Shown here one piece after another: positions 1-8,245 of a stretch of 28,743 nt of DNA. Origin of the DNA: Hyphomonadaceae bacterium UBA4763 (GTDB lineage Bacteria; Pseudomonadota; Alphaproteobacteria; Caulobacterales; Aquidulcibacteraceae); NCBI GenBank assembly GCA_002403455.1, contig DHHV01000006.1, positions 4,736 through 33,478 of the forward strand. Direction: 5' to 3'. Made by a program: the position numbers and the translations under genes. The notes below the pieces were generated by a model. The model was not told where the DNA came from and made no database searches. It saw only the letters and a list, made by a program, of their open reading frames with translations. How positions within the stretch are numbered: position 1 is the stretch's first letter; each line of letters begins with the position of its first letter.

Positions 1-1
1 G

Positions 2-622
2 GCTTCCGTCGCGGCTGGGACCACCTGGCAAGTGTTGGGCAACCAGATCATCATGGCGCGGGTGCAGGCGCCCGATATCGCCGGTCAACTGACCCCTGAA
101 CAATTCCAAGCGCTGGACCAGCAATGGCGAGGCTTTCGCCGGTTTGTCGAGCTGGCGCAGACCAATCTGCCCTTTAACACCAACGCCTGGGACGGCTATC
201 CGGCCGCGCGCGAACGGCTCTATGACTCAATCAAAGCCACCAATGCGGCGAATGTGATCACCGTCACCGGCGACACCCACACCGCCTGGGCCAATGAGCT
301 GTTCATGGCCGATGGCGCGACCCGGATCGGCGTTGAATTCGGAACGACGTCGATCACCTCGCCCGGTTTTGGGAACACGCTGGGGCCCTTGGGGATCCAG
401 CTTGGGCCGCTGATGGAAGCGCGCAACAAAGAAGTCGTCTGGCACAATCCGAATGATCGCGGCTTTTTGTGGCTGAAACTTGCCAAAGATCGCGCCGAGG
501 CCGAATTCCACGTCGTCAACAATATTGAGACCAAGAGCTTTGAGACCAAGCTCGACCGCGCCTTTGTCGTCACCCCGAGCGACGGGGCCACGGTCTCGGC
601 ATTGCAGGCCCGCGAAGCTTAA
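2..622 (+). CDS. phoD: PhoD-like alkaline phosphatase/phosphodiesterase, C-terminal part (5' end outside window)
   Basis: This is the last 206 codons of a reading frame already open at the window edge, so the N-terminus, Tat signal and first metal ligands are missing. PhoD enzymes are secreted calcium/iron-dependent phosphatases that release phosphate from phosphomono- and diesters. The visible part has the family's C-terminal landmarks: a helical stretch with a Q-QW-GF-RF pattern, then NAWDGYPAARERL, then the metal-binding segment VITVTGDTHTAWANEL with the conserved GDTH, then a region with EFGTTSITSPG. It ends in a TAA 21 bases before a strong hairpin, so it is the last gene of its transcript. 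Its neighbours offer no clue to phosphate regulation, and any Pho box would lie upstream of the window. The family call is firm; the substrate is unknown. Confidence 0.85.
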   Translation, partial: ASVAAGTTWQVLGNQIIMARVQAPDIAGQLTPEQFQALDQQWRGFRRFVELAQTNLPFNTNAWDGYPAARERLYDSIKATNAANVITVTGDTHTAWANELFMADGATRIGVEFGTTSITSPGFGNTLGPLGIQLGPLMEARNKEVVWHNPNDRGFLWLKLAKDRAEAEFHVVNNIETKSFETKLDRAFVVTPSDGATVSALQAREA

Positions 623-643
623 TCGCGCGGTCTGTCGGGAGGG

Positions 644-675
644 CATTGGGCCGCGTCGGGGGACGCGGCCCAATG
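644..675 (+). terminator. Strong hairpin after the PhoD-like gene
   Basis: A perfect 14-bp stem (CATTGGGCCGCGTC at 644-657 with its complement at 662-675) closes a GGGG loop. It begins 21 bases after the phoD stop. The following ATCTTTG is only weakly T-rich, so it may be an imperfect intrinsic terminator or an mRNA 3'-end stabiliser. It could also act on the converging ccm transcript. Confidence 0.6.
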
Positions 676-1004
676 ATCTTTGAAGAGAGCAGGCAAATAT
701 AGTTATTCTTTTTTGTGAGGCAAAGCCGTTGCGGGCGACACTGTTAGATTTCCTAATTTGTAAGGCAAGATATCGCCGCGCTTGTTTCTTAATGCTGCTT
801 GCCAAAAGTGGCATGTTTTTCTTTTATGTAAGCGGGCTGCCAAAGGGGTTTCCCTAAATCCGGAAAATCGGGGTGCTTCAGTTTGTCGATCGTCACGCGC
901 AACATCGCCGATTTTGAGCCGATGGGCGTCGCCACACTCAATCCTTGGATCGAGAATTAAGCGAAATCAGACGGGTCGGGCGCGCAAGCGCCTTTCCGCC
1001 CCGC
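676..1004. other. AT-rich intergenic stretch between convergent phoD and ccmH
   Basis: About 330 bases without a convincing gene, more AT-rich than the surroundings, with T-runs near 711-716 and 811-820. The only coding hint is a 25-codon ORF at 883-960 that begins with TTG and has a weak GGGG upstream. I do not recognise its product and doubt it is real. There is no tRNA-like fold and no clear intrinsic terminator for the ccm operon. Confidence 0.4.
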
Positions 1005-1433
1005 TCACTCCTGCCGCGTCTCGAGCGCCGCCAAGGCCGCCTCGGCTTGGGCGTCTTCGACCGTCAGCGGCGCGGCTGCTCGCGCCTTCGCGCGCTGCGC
1101 CAAAAACCCGATGATCGCCGCGAGCAGCACGAACGGGAACGCCCATAACGCCCAGGATTGAAGGTTCAGCCGCGGCCGATAGAGCACGCCTTCGCCATAG
1201 CGATCGGCAAAAAACGCCCGTACCTCGTTATCGCTGGCGCCGGCGGCGATTTGATCCCGCAAGATCCGGCGCATATCGAGCGCGATCGGCGCATTGGACT
1301 GGGCAATCGGCTCGGCAACGCATTGGACGCAGCGGATTTCGCGCTCGAGATTGCGCGCCCGCGCCTCTTGCGCCGGATCGGGCAGACTGGCGACCAGCGC
1401 CACGCCCATTAACAGCCCCGTCAGCGCGCCCAT
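1005..1433 (-). CDS. ccmH: Cytochrome c-type biogenesis protein CcmH (CycL)
   Basis: CcmH is a membrane-anchored periplasmic thiol-disulfide protein that keeps the CXXCH haem-binding site of apocytochrome c reduced and hands it to the CcmF/CcmI haem lyase. The 142-residue product has a hydrophobic N-terminal signal (about 1-20), the family's redox motif RCVQC (C35 and C38) followed by the conserved IAQSNAPIA segment, the FFADRYGEGVLYRP block, and one transmembrane helix near residues 96-112. Its length fits the short alphaproteobacterial CycL form without the TPR tail of E. coli CcmH. It starts 3 bases after the ccmF stop and is the last gene of the operon. No ccmG (thioredoxin-like) gene lies in this operon; in rhizobia that gene sits in a separate cycVWZY cluster. 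Confidence 0.93.
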   Translation of the reverse strand: MGALTGLLMGVALVASLPDPAQEARARNLEREIRCVQCVAEPIAQSNAPIALDMRRILRDQIAAGASDNEVRAFFADRYGEGVLYRPRLNLQSWALWAFPFVLLAAIIGFLAQRAKARAAAPLTVEDAQAEAALAALETRQE

Positions 1434-1436
1434 CTT

Positions 1437-3434
1437 CTACTCCGCCGCCACCGGCGCCGAGGCAGGAGCGCTCTTGCGCCTCCCGGCCGGCGCCCCGATT
1501 CGCAAGCGTCGCTCCGTCAGCGAGACCAGACCGCCCAGCGCCATCAGCCCAACGCCCCAAAAAACGAGATCAATCAACGGGTTCCAATAAACCCGCAGGG
1601 TCCAACGCCGCACCCCGTCCGCCCCGGCGTTTGGCTCGCCAAGCGCCACATAAAGATCGGAAAATCCGCGATTGCCGATTCCCACTTCGCTGGTCGGCAT
1701 GCCGGCGACGGGGTAAAATCGCCGCTCCGGCTTAAGTTGCGCCAAGACCCGTTGGTCTTTTTCGATCGTCACGGTCCCGCGCTCCAGCGCATAATTGGGA
1801 CCCGACCCCTGCTCGACGGCCTCCAGGCGCACACTGCGTCCGTAAAAAGCAGCGCTTTCGCCAATGCCAAGGCTGATCGTCGCTTCGAGCCGCATGCCGG
1901 TTTCGATCGTGGCGCCGAGCAGAAAAACCCCCGCCCCGATATGGGCGAGCGTCATGCCCCAGGCCGAAGCCGGCCGCGCCCGCAATCGTCGCCAAAACAC
2001 GCCGGGGCCGGCGCGCCAATTGCCGCGCTGCAGCAATTCATAGAGCGTGCCCAGCACCAGCCAGGCCCCCAACCCCGCCCCGATCGCCGTCCAAATCGGC
2101 GCGCCGAACGCGGCCAGGGTCAAAGCCCCGATCGCCAAACACAAAGCCGCCAGCACGCTCAATTGCTGCAAGATCGGGGCGAGGGCCGCCCGCTTCCACG
2201 CCAATAACGGCGCAACAGGTAAAGCCAAAAACGCCATGCTCATCAATGGCGCGAAGGTCGCATTGAAATAAGGCGGTCCAACCGAGATTTGCCCGCCATT
2301 CACCGCCTCCAAAATCAACGGATAAATCGTGCCGAACAACACGGTGGCGGCCGCGACGCCAAGGAACAGATTATTGACGATCAGCGCGCTTTCGCGGCTG
2401 ACAATCGCAAAGGGCGCAGGCGGCGCGTCATTGTTTCCGCTCCTCCACGCATAAAGCCCAAAGCCGGCGATGGCGGCGACGGCCATCAGGCCTAGCAACA
2501 CCAGGCCCCGCTCCGGATCGAGCGCAAAAGCATGCACCGAGGTGATCGCCCCCGATCGCACCAAAAACGTGCCAAGGATAGACAGACAAAACCCGGTAAT
2601 CGCCAGCAATACCGTCGATTGCGCCAGGGCCCCGCGCTTTTCCGCCGCGCTGGCTGAATGGATCAGCGCCAACGCCGCCAGCCAAGGCATAAAGCTCGCA
2701 TTTTCGACCGGGTCCCAGAACCACCAGCCGCCCCAGCCCAGCTCATAATACGCCCAATAGGCGCCCAGCCCTATGCCGATGCTCAAGAATATCCAGGCCG
2801 CCAACGCCCAGGGCCGCATTTGCCGCGCCCAGGCCGCATCGGTGCGCCCCTCGATCATGCCGGCCAAGGCCAAGGAATAGGCGAAAGAAAGACCGACATA
2901 GCCCAAATATAAAAATGGCGGATGGAACGCGAGCGCCGGGTCCTGCAATAACGGGTTAAGATCAGCGCCTGACCCCGGCGCCGGGTTCAACCGCGCAAAC
3001 GGATTTGACGTGAACAACATATAGCCGAGCGACAGCGCCGACACCGCCCCTTGCACGCCGATGGCGCGCGCCCGCAAAGACGGGCTCATCGAGCCGCCAA
3101 ACCACGCCGCGCAAGCCGCAAATCCCGCCGCAATCAGGCACCAGAGCAGCATCGAGCCTTCGTGATTGCCCCAGGTCCCGGCGATTTTATACAAGAGCGG
3201 CTTGGCGACATGGCTATTGGCCGCGACATTGGCGACCGAAAAATCCGAGCGGATATAGGCTGCCGCCAAGCTCGCAAACGCCACCGCCACCAGCAGGAAC
3301 GCCGCTTCCGCGAGCCGGCTCACGCCAGCTTGCGCGCCGGCGCCGCGCCGCGCGGCGAAAATGCCAAGACCAGCTTGCGCCAGCGCCAAGGCAAACGCCA
3401 ATATTGCCGCGAAATGGCCAAGTTCAACGCTCAT
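1437..3434 (-). CDS. ccmF: Haem lyase subunit CcmF (CycK)
   Basis: CcmF is a polytopic inner-membrane protein that, with CcmH and CcmI, transfers haem from holo-CcmE to apocytochrome c in the periplasm. The 665-residue sequence is full length. It shows the WWD haem-handling signature WGGWWFWDPVENASFMPW at about residues 234-251, the early GTWGNHEGS motif (about 87-94), the HPPFLYLGY block from residue 171, and roughly a dozen or more hydrophobic helices along the chain. A large soluble segment near residues 500-625 precedes the last helix. The ATG overlaps the ccmE stop in an ATGA arrangement, indicating translational coupling. A Lys/Arg-rich tail follows the final helix. Confidence 0.96.
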   Translation of the reverse strand: MSVELGHFAAILAFALALAQAGLGIFAARRGAGAQAGVSRLAEAAFLLVAVAFASLAAAYIRSDFSVANVAANSHVAKPLLYKIAGTWGNHEGSMLLWCLIAAGFAACAAWFGGSMSPSLRARAIGVQGAVSALSLGYMLFTSNPFARLNPAPGSGADLNPLLQDPALAFHPPFLYLGYVGLSFAYSLALAGMIEGRTDAAWARQMRPWALAAWIFLSIGIGLGAYWAYYELGWGGWWFWDPVENASFMPWLAALALIHSASAAEKRGALAQSTVLLAITGFCLSILGTFLVRSGAITSVHAFALDPERGLVLLGLMAVAAIAGFGLYAWRSGNNDAPPAPFAIVSRESALIVNNLFLGVAAATVLFGTIYPLILEAVNGGQISVGPPYFNATFAPLMSMAFLALPVAPLLAWKRAALAPILQQLSVLAALCLAIGALTLAAFGAPIWTAIGAGLGAWLVLGTLYELLQRGNWRAGPGVFWRRLRARPASAWGMTLAHIGAGVFLLGATIETGMRLEATISLGIGESAAFYGRSVRLEAVEQGSGPNYALERGTVTIEKDQRVLAQLKPERRFYPVAGMPTSEVGIGNRGFSDLYVALGEPNAGADGVRRWTLRVYWNPLIDLVFWGVGLMALGGLVSLTERRLRIGAPAGRRKSAPASAPVAAE

Positions 3435-3889
3435 GGCGCACTGCTTTCACGCGCCGGCGGGCCGCGCCATTGACCGGCTTCTTCCAGCGCTTTTTGCACT
3501 TCTTTTGGCACATAGGTCTCGTCATGCTTGGCGATAATCCGGTCGGCCTCGAACACGCCGTCGGCGCCAAAGCGACCTTCGACCAGCGCCCCTTCGCCTT
3601 CGCCGAACAAATCGGGGGTGACGCCCTGATAGCGGACCGGGACGCTCGCCGCGCCGTCGGTGACGGCAAAGCTGATGCGCCCGTCTTCCCCGCGCTGGAT
3701 CGAACCTTCAGCGACGAGGCCGCCCAACCGCGCGCGTTTGGCGGTTTTGGCGATGTCGAGCTCCGGGCTCGACGGGGCGTAGAAATAGGCGGCTGAATCC
3801 TGAACGGCGGTCGCCGTCAAGACGGCCGCGCCGCCCAATACGAGGACCCCGGCGCCTAAAGCCCATAATCTTTTCGTGCGTGCGCGCAT
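3431..3889 (-). CDS. ccmE: Periplasmic haem chaperone CcmE (CycJ)
   Basis: CcmE covalently holds haem in the periplasm before passing it to CcmF. The sequence has an N-terminal membrane anchor (residues about 8-30 after the positive MRARTKR), a beta-barrel (OB-fold) domain, and the haem-attachment motif AKHDETYVP with H122 as the covalent ligand and Y126 as axial ligand; then a short flexible tail. A start at 3889 (152 residues) is chosen because AAGGAG lies 9 bases upstream; a TTG three codons further up would overlap that site. The gene lies 16 bases after ccmI and overlaps ccmF by four bases. Confidence 0.95.
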   Translation of the reverse strand: MRARTKRLWALGAGVLVLGGAAVLTATAVQDSAAYFYAPSSPELDIAKTAKRARLGGLVAEGSIQRGEDGRISFAVTDGAASVPVRYQGVTPDLFGEGEGALVEGRFGADGVFEADRIIAKHDETYVPKEVQKALEEAGQWRGPPARESSAP

Positions 3890-3905
3890 CGCGCTCAACT
3901 CCTTG

Positions 3906-4784
3906 TTATTGCACCGCTATTGGCGGCGTCTCGCTCGCGAGAAACTGCGCCGCCATGCTGCGTCGCGGATCATTTTCCGGCAAATCTTGCGCTGCTTTTG
4001 TCCACCATTCGCGGGCCGCCTCATTGTCGCCGGCCTGCAGCGCGGCCATGCCAAAGAAGAATTTTGGTTCGCCCAAGCTCGGATCAAGCCCCAAGGCGTT
4101 TTCGAACAATGTCCGCGCCTGCGCCGTCACTCCATTATCGCGCCGCACGAGGGCCGCGCCCAGGGCGCTCATGAGGAACGGATTGGCGCTGGCCCGCGCC
4201 AAAGCCGCCGTCAGCGCCGACACCGCCTCTTTCTCGCGCCCCATTTCAGTTTGGATCTGGCCGAGCAGATAAAGCGGCGTCGGGTCTTGCGGGAAGCTGG
4301 CCGCTCGGTGCTCCAGAAACAATATCAAATCCTCGGGCGTGGCGGAGAGATTGCCCGGATTGTCGGGATTGGCGGTGATATCGGCGTCGATTTGGGCGCG
4401 GATGCGCTCCAGCCGCAAGGCATAAGGCGCATCGGGTTTTCCCGGCGCGCCAAGCAAAAAATAAAGCCCAAAGGCCCCCAAACCCGCTACTCCCGCCCCG
4501 GCGATCGCCAAAAAGGCTGGCGTTTTGCCGTGGGACAATGGCGCGTTTTGCCCCGCTTTCGCGCGCGCGAGCGCTCGGCCAATTTCCAGCCGCGCCGCCT
4601 TTGCCGCCTCAGCACTGATCAAGTCTTGCGCAAGATCGCGCTCCAGCGCCGAAAGTCTTGCCCGCGCCGCGTCTTCGTCGGCCGAAATGGCCCTGTTATT
4701 GTTGCTCAAACCGCGGCCAACGCCCAGCGCCACCCAAGCGGCCGCAGCGCTCGTCAAAACCAAGGCAGCAATCCAAAACGCCAC
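3906..4784 (-). CDS. ccmI: Cytochrome c maturation TPR protein CcmI (CycH)
   Basis: CcmI binds the C-terminus of apocytochrome c and presents it to the haem lyase. The chain begins with a transmembrane helix, has a cytoplasmic loop with a long charged segment (ALERDLAQDLISAEAAK type), a second transmembrane helix (PAFLAIAGAGVAGLGAFGLY), and then a periplasmic domain of TPR-like repeats (for example LYLLGQIQTEMGREKEAV and FFFGMAALQAGDNEAAREW). I choose a GTG start at 4784 because AGGA sits properly upstream and the protein then begins directly with the helix, as in the family; a TTG at 4829 would add 15 residues. It is the first gene of ccmIEFH, 119 bases after the sensor kinase stop, so its own promoter is possible but not obvious. 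Confidence 0.88.
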   Translation of the reverse strand: MAFWIAALVLTSAAAAWVALGVGRGLSNNNRAISADEDAARARLSALERDLAQDLISAEAAKAARLEIGRALARAKAGQNAPLSHGKTPAFLAIAGAGVAGLGAFGLYFLLGAPGKPDAPYALRLERIRAQIDADITANPDNPGNLSATPEDLILFLEHRAASFPQDPTPLYLLGQIQTEMGREKEAVSALTAALARASANPFLMSALGAALVRRDNGVTAQARTLFENALGLDPSLGEPKFFFGMAALQAGDNEAAREWWTKAAQDLPENDPRRSMAAQFLASETPPIAVQ

Positions 4785-4903
4785 GCTTTTTCCTGTCAAA
4801 TCAACATGGTAGCAATTGCCGTCGGCCAAGACCGCAACGAGCTTTCTTACGCAGCTTGAGCGACGTTGGTTTTCAGCGCGTCTTCAGGTATTTTGCAAAG
4901 CGA

Positions 4904-6319
4904 CTAATCAACGCGGGGCAGGGTCAATTCGGCCCGAAGCCCGCCCAAATCGGACTGACCAAGCTTCAGCGACCCGCCATAGGCGCGCGCGAGCTCATCG
5001 ACAATCGATAAGCCGAGGCCCGATCCCGGCGCTGTTTCATCCAGCCGAACGCCACGTTTGAGCGCGGCGGCCTGTTCGTCGGCAGTGAGGCCCGCCCCAT
5101 CATCTTCGACGATAAGACGAAGAAAATCAGCATCTTGCGCATTCAACCGCGCTTCGACCAAGCCGCCGCCATATTTGCAGGCGTTATCGAGAAGATTCCC
5201 CGCAAGGTCGTCAAAGTCTTGCCGCTCGCCCCGGAAAAACAGCGAAGGACCAGGCTCCAGCCGGACTTGGACGCCCTCGCGGGCATAAAGCTTTTGGTGC
5301 AACCGCACGAGGTCTTCGAGCGCCAATCGCGCCTCGCATCTTGCCCCAAATGCCTCAGCCCGGGCGGCAGCCTGCGCGCGGCGCAAATAATGCTCGACAC
5401 TATCGCGCATCGCATCTGCCTGCCGGATTACCAAAGGCGATAAAAGCAGATCTTCATGCGCGCGCGCTTCGTTCAATAGCACCGCGATTGGCGTCTTTAA
5501 TGCATGAGCAAGATTGCCGACATGCGTACGCGCGCGCTCGACAATATCACGATTACTATCGATCAACCCGTTCAATTCGGCCGCCAAGGGCCGCACTTCG
5601 CGCGGATGCGGCCCGCCAAGCCGGGGAACACGCCCGTTTCGCACCGCCGCAACTTCCGCCTCCAGATCGCGCAGCGGCGCCAGTCCCCAACGCACTTGGG
5701 CGGCAACGGCGCCGATCATTCCGAGCGTTAAAGCGGCAAACGCGGCGCCGATCGTCAAGGCAAAATTCCTTGCACTTTCAGCACCTTCGCGGCGATCGGC
5801 GGCGGCGGCGAGGACGATCGGCAGATCGCCGCGCGCCGGGTCGCTCAAGGCGATCGCGGTGGCGAGCACCCGCAAGGGTTCGCCATTGGGACCAGCGAGC
5901 GCGATGGCGCGGCGATTGCCGGGATTTGCCTTCAAATCGGCCAGAAACGGCGCCGGGAGAATGAGGCCTTCATCCCACAGCGAGCGCGACTGGGCGAGCG
6001 ATTGGGCGCCAGCCCCGAGATCGGCGATCGCTGTCCAATAACGTCCCGAAAAGGCGTGGTTAAAGCGCGGATCGTTGGGCGGATCTTCGAGGGCGAGTTG
6101 GTTTTCGGCCCATTCGATATCGGTCGTCAAATTCTCTAAAACAGCGCTCAATTCTCGGTCGAGCGCATCGGTAATTGACCGACTATAGAGCGTGGACAAC
6201 GCCCAGCCTGCCAAAGTCAACACGGCGGCGCACCATAACGCCGCAATCAAGAACAAGCGTAAACCCAAGGACATGCTGGCGTGGGTCGGTAATCTCAGTC
6301 TATCTTGCTGATCACGCAT
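4904..6319 (-). CDS. Two-component sensor histidine kinase (PhoQ/FeuQ-like architecture)
   Basis: A 471-residue membrane sensor kinase. It has a first transmembrane helix at about 20-44, a periplasmic sensing region of about 140 residues, a second helix at about 187-209, a HAMP-like linker, and a dimerisation/phosphoacceptor helix with H272 in NLAHALKTPIAV. The ATPase domain follows: N box NLLDNACKYGG (N375, N379), G1 box DDGAG (from 406) and G2 box GSGLGLSIVDELARAYGG (432-449). The ATG overlaps the response regulator stop by 8 bases, so the two are translationally coupled and form a cognate pair. The signal is unknown; a PepSY protein upstream is a common companion of such kinases. In rhizobia the FeuP/FeuQ pair lies near the cyc operon, so this may be the same family, but that is an inference. 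Confidence 0.9.
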   Translation of the reverse strand: MRDQQDRLRLPTHASMSLGLRLFLIAALWCAAVLTLAGWALSTLYSRSITDALDRELSAVLENLTTDIEWAENQLALEDPPNDPRFNHAFSGRYWTAIADLGAGAQSLAQSRSLWDEGLILPAPFLADLKANPGNRRAIALAGPNGEPLRVLATAIALSDPARGDLPIVLAAAADRREGAESARNFALTIGAAFAALTLGMIGAVAAQVRWGLAPLRDLEAEVAAVRNGRVPRLGGPHPREVRPLAAELNGLIDSNRDIVERARTHVGNLAHALKTPIAVLLNEARAHEDLLLSPLVIRQADAMRDSVEHYLRRAQAAARAEAFGARCEARLALEDLVRLHQKLYAREGVQVRLEPGPSLFFRGERQDFDDLAGNLLDNACKYGGGLVEARLNAQDADFLRLIVEDDGAGLTADEQAAALKRGVRLDETAPGSGLGLSIVDELARAYGGSLKLGQSDLGGLRAELTLPRVD

Positions 6320-6986
6320 GCGCTTGCGAGGGATCGATCAAGCGATAGCCAAGGCCGCGCTCGGTCGAAATCCGATCCTGGCCGATTTTCTTCCGCAGCC
6401 GGCCGATGAACACTTCGATTGTGTTGGAATCGCGGTCAAAATCCTGGTCGTAAATATGCTCAACCAATTCCGTGCGCGACACGACCCGGCCCTGATGGTG
6501 CATGAGATAGGCCAAGACTTTATATTCATGCGAGGTCAATTTGATCGGGGCGCCGTCAAGACTGGCGCGCGCTGCCCGCGTATCAACCGTTAAAGCGCCG
6601 CATTCCAGCGAGGCGCTGGCGTGACCTGCGGCGCGCCGCACCAAAGCCCGCAGTCGCGCCAGTAATTCTTCATGGTGAAACGGCTTGGTCAAATAGTCAT
6701 CAGCGCCAGCGTCAAAACCAGCGACTTTCTCGCTCCAGCGATCGCGCGCCGTCAGAATTAATACAGGCGTCGTCATCTTGGCGCGACGCCAATGTTCAAG
6801 CACGCGCACCCCATCGATTTTAGGCAAACCAAGGTCAAGCACAATGGCGTCATAGGTCTCGGTCTCGCCGAGATATTGACCTTCTTCTCCATCGCCGGCT
6901 TGATCGACGGCATAACCTGAATCAGTCAAAGTGCGGGCGATCTGACGGCGCAAATCTGGTTCATCTTCGATCAGTAAAATACGCAT
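6312..6986 (-). CDS. OmpR/PhoP-family response regulator
   Basis: A 224-residue two-domain regulator. The receiver domain (1-115) has the acidic pocket E7/D8, phosphoacceptor D51 in IVLDLGLPKIDG, T79 in LILTARD, and K101 in YLTKPFHHEEL. The winged-helix DNA-binding domain (about 125-220) shows the OmpR signature LTSHEYKVLAYLMHH and the recognition region SNTIEVFIGRLRKKIG followed by RGLGYRL. Its start lies 3 bases after the PepSY gene stop and its end overlaps the kinase start, giving a PepSY-regulator-kinase operon. The target genes cannot be read from the sequence; the adjacent ccm operon is a candidate by position only. Confidence 0.94.
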   Translation of the reverse strand: MRILLIEDEPDLRRQIARTLTDSGYAVDQAGDGEEGQYLGETETYDAIVLDLGLPKIDGVRVLEHWRRAKMTTPVLILTARDRWSEKVAGFDAGADDYLTKPFHHEELLARLRALVRRAAGHASASLECGALTVDTRAARASLDGAPIKLTSHEYKVLAYLMHHQGRVVSRTELVEHIYDQDFDRDSNTIEVFIGRLRKKIGQDRISTERGLGYRLIDPSQAHA

Positions 6987-6989
6987 GGA

Positions 6990-7292
6990 TTAATTTCCGC
7001 CTTGGGATAAGACTTGGCCAGAGCGCGCATCGACTTGAAAATCAATGCGGCGACCGTCTTCGGTCAGCCACCGGATGCGATAGACGGGCCGATTGCCTTG
7101 GCTGTTGAGGTCGGCGTCCAACATCCGCCCTGGCGCGCGCGCATTGACGCGTTGGATAATTGTCCGCAACGGCAATACCTCTTCGCCTGTGGGAGAAGAG
7201 GCGTTTTCTCGCCGTTGATATTGCGCAGCGGCTTGGCCGGCGGGCAGGGCCGCGAGCAGTATCGCCAATGCGAAAAGAAAGTTCTTGTTCAT
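6990..7292 (-). CDS. Secreted PepSY-domain protein
   Basis: A 100-residue periplasmic protein with a clear signal peptide (MNKNFLFALAILLAALPAGQAAAQ, cleavage about residue 23-24) and one PepSY domain ending in IDFQVDARSGQVLSQGG, the family's typical C-terminal strand pattern. PepSY domains are thought to modulate proteases or sensor proteins in the envelope. I chose this start because it puts the signal peptide at the N-terminus; the frame is open upstream, but that extra part overlaps the channel gene and looks non-coding. The ribosome binding site is poor. The gene sits directly in front of the regulator and kinase genes, so it may be an accessory sensor of that pair. Confidence 0.75.
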   Translation of the reverse strand: MNKNFLFALAILLAALPAGQAAAQYQRRENASSPTGEEVLPLRTIIQRVNARAPGRMLDADLNSQGNRPVYRIRWLTEDGRRIDFQVDARSGQVLSQGGN

Positions 7293-7350
7293 GGGAAAGG
7301 TTTTGCCATGTCGCACCTGAACCAATGTTGAATACCCCGTCATGACGCAT

Positions 7351-8154
7351 TCACCCATGATTGGGGATATCGAGAACGATCCCACAGGCTTTACAATGAA
7401 CGGCGTCGTAATCGTGATCGAGCAAGGCGCATTGCGGGCAGCGATGCTTGACCTTGCCGCCGGTAAACAAGGCTTGCCCCAGGCGAACAAACAAGGTGAC
7501 GCCGACGAGCATAATGCCAATCGATAGTAGACGTCCCCAAGATCCTTTCAAGGTGATGTCGCCAAAGCCGGTGGTGGTGATGGTCGTTACCGTAAAATAA
7601 AATGCATCAAGATAATTACCAACCGCCGGATTGATTTTGACTTGTGTTGCGTAAACCAACCCCGTCATCAAAAACAGCGCCGTCACCAAGTTTACGGCAG
7701 CATCGATCACTTGCTCATGCCGCGCGAACCATTTGACTCGCCGCCGCAAGGTGTTTTCCACCAGCGGACTGTGCCAAAATGACACGCCGCGCAAGACTCG
7801 CAAAAATCCAAAATTGCCGAACGCGCCCGGAAACAATAAGGACGCAATAACAATTAAATCAATCGCTACCAAAGGTCGAAACCAACCCCATTTCAAGCGC
7901 GGCGGAACCGTTAGACGCGCCAAAACATCCAAAACCAGAAACACAGCGATAGCGTAGTCTAACGCCAATACCCACGCCGTCTCTGGCAAGAACGGTCCGG
8001 CAAAGAAAAAAGCGATGATCGCCACGTCCAACGCCACCAACAACCAGCGAAATCGTTGCGCGCTGGCGCTGTCGCCGAGATAAAGATGACGCAATAAAGC
8101 GCGCAAAGATCGGCGTCGCGGCGCAGCGGCGGAGGCGATTTCGGGCGTGACCAT
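7351..8154 (-). CDS. Voltage-gated-type potassium channel with C-terminal zinc ribbon
   Basis: A 267-residue inner-membrane channel. Helices at about 37-53, 61-80 and 95-109, a basic S4-like part (FLRVLRGVSFW, about 117-127), a further helix at 152-170, a pore loop with selectivity filter TTTGFGDI (193-200), and a last helix at 208-229 match the six-helix potassium channel plan. The filter is a GFGD variant of the usual GYGD. After the last helix the chain ends in a small four-cysteine ribbon: CPQC at 239-242 and CKAC at 254-257, probably binding zinc. There is no RCK domain. The gene is divergent from glpK and is followed by the PepSY-regulator-kinase genes. No good ribosome binding site precedes the ATG. 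Ion selectivity and gating are inferred from the family. Confidence 0.85.
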   Translation of the reverse strand: MVTPEIASAAAPRRRSLRALLRHLYLGDSASAQRFRWLLVALDVAIIAFFFAGPFLPETAWVLALDYAIAVFLVLDVLARLTVPPRLKWGWFRPLVAIDLIVIASLLFPGAFGNFGFLRVLRGVSFWHSPLVENTLRRRVKWFARHEQVIDAAVNLVTALFLMTGLVYATQVKINPAVGNYLDAFYFTVTTITTTGFGDITLKGSWGRLLSIGIMLVGVTLFVRLGQALFTGGKVKHRCPQCALLDHDYDAVHCKACGIVLDIPNHG

Positions 8155-8245
8155 CGCGCGTCAGAAACGCAATTTCGGGCAAATTGGCAAGCGCAAGGGC
8201 CGTTTTAAGCGGCAATAAGCGACACTCAAGGAGGAATTAGCCGCC

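Noticed and set aside
883..960. 25-codon ORF beginning with TTG in the gap between phoD and ccmH
   Set aside because: It has only a weak ribosome binding site, is very short and shows no similarity I recognise; it is probably chance.
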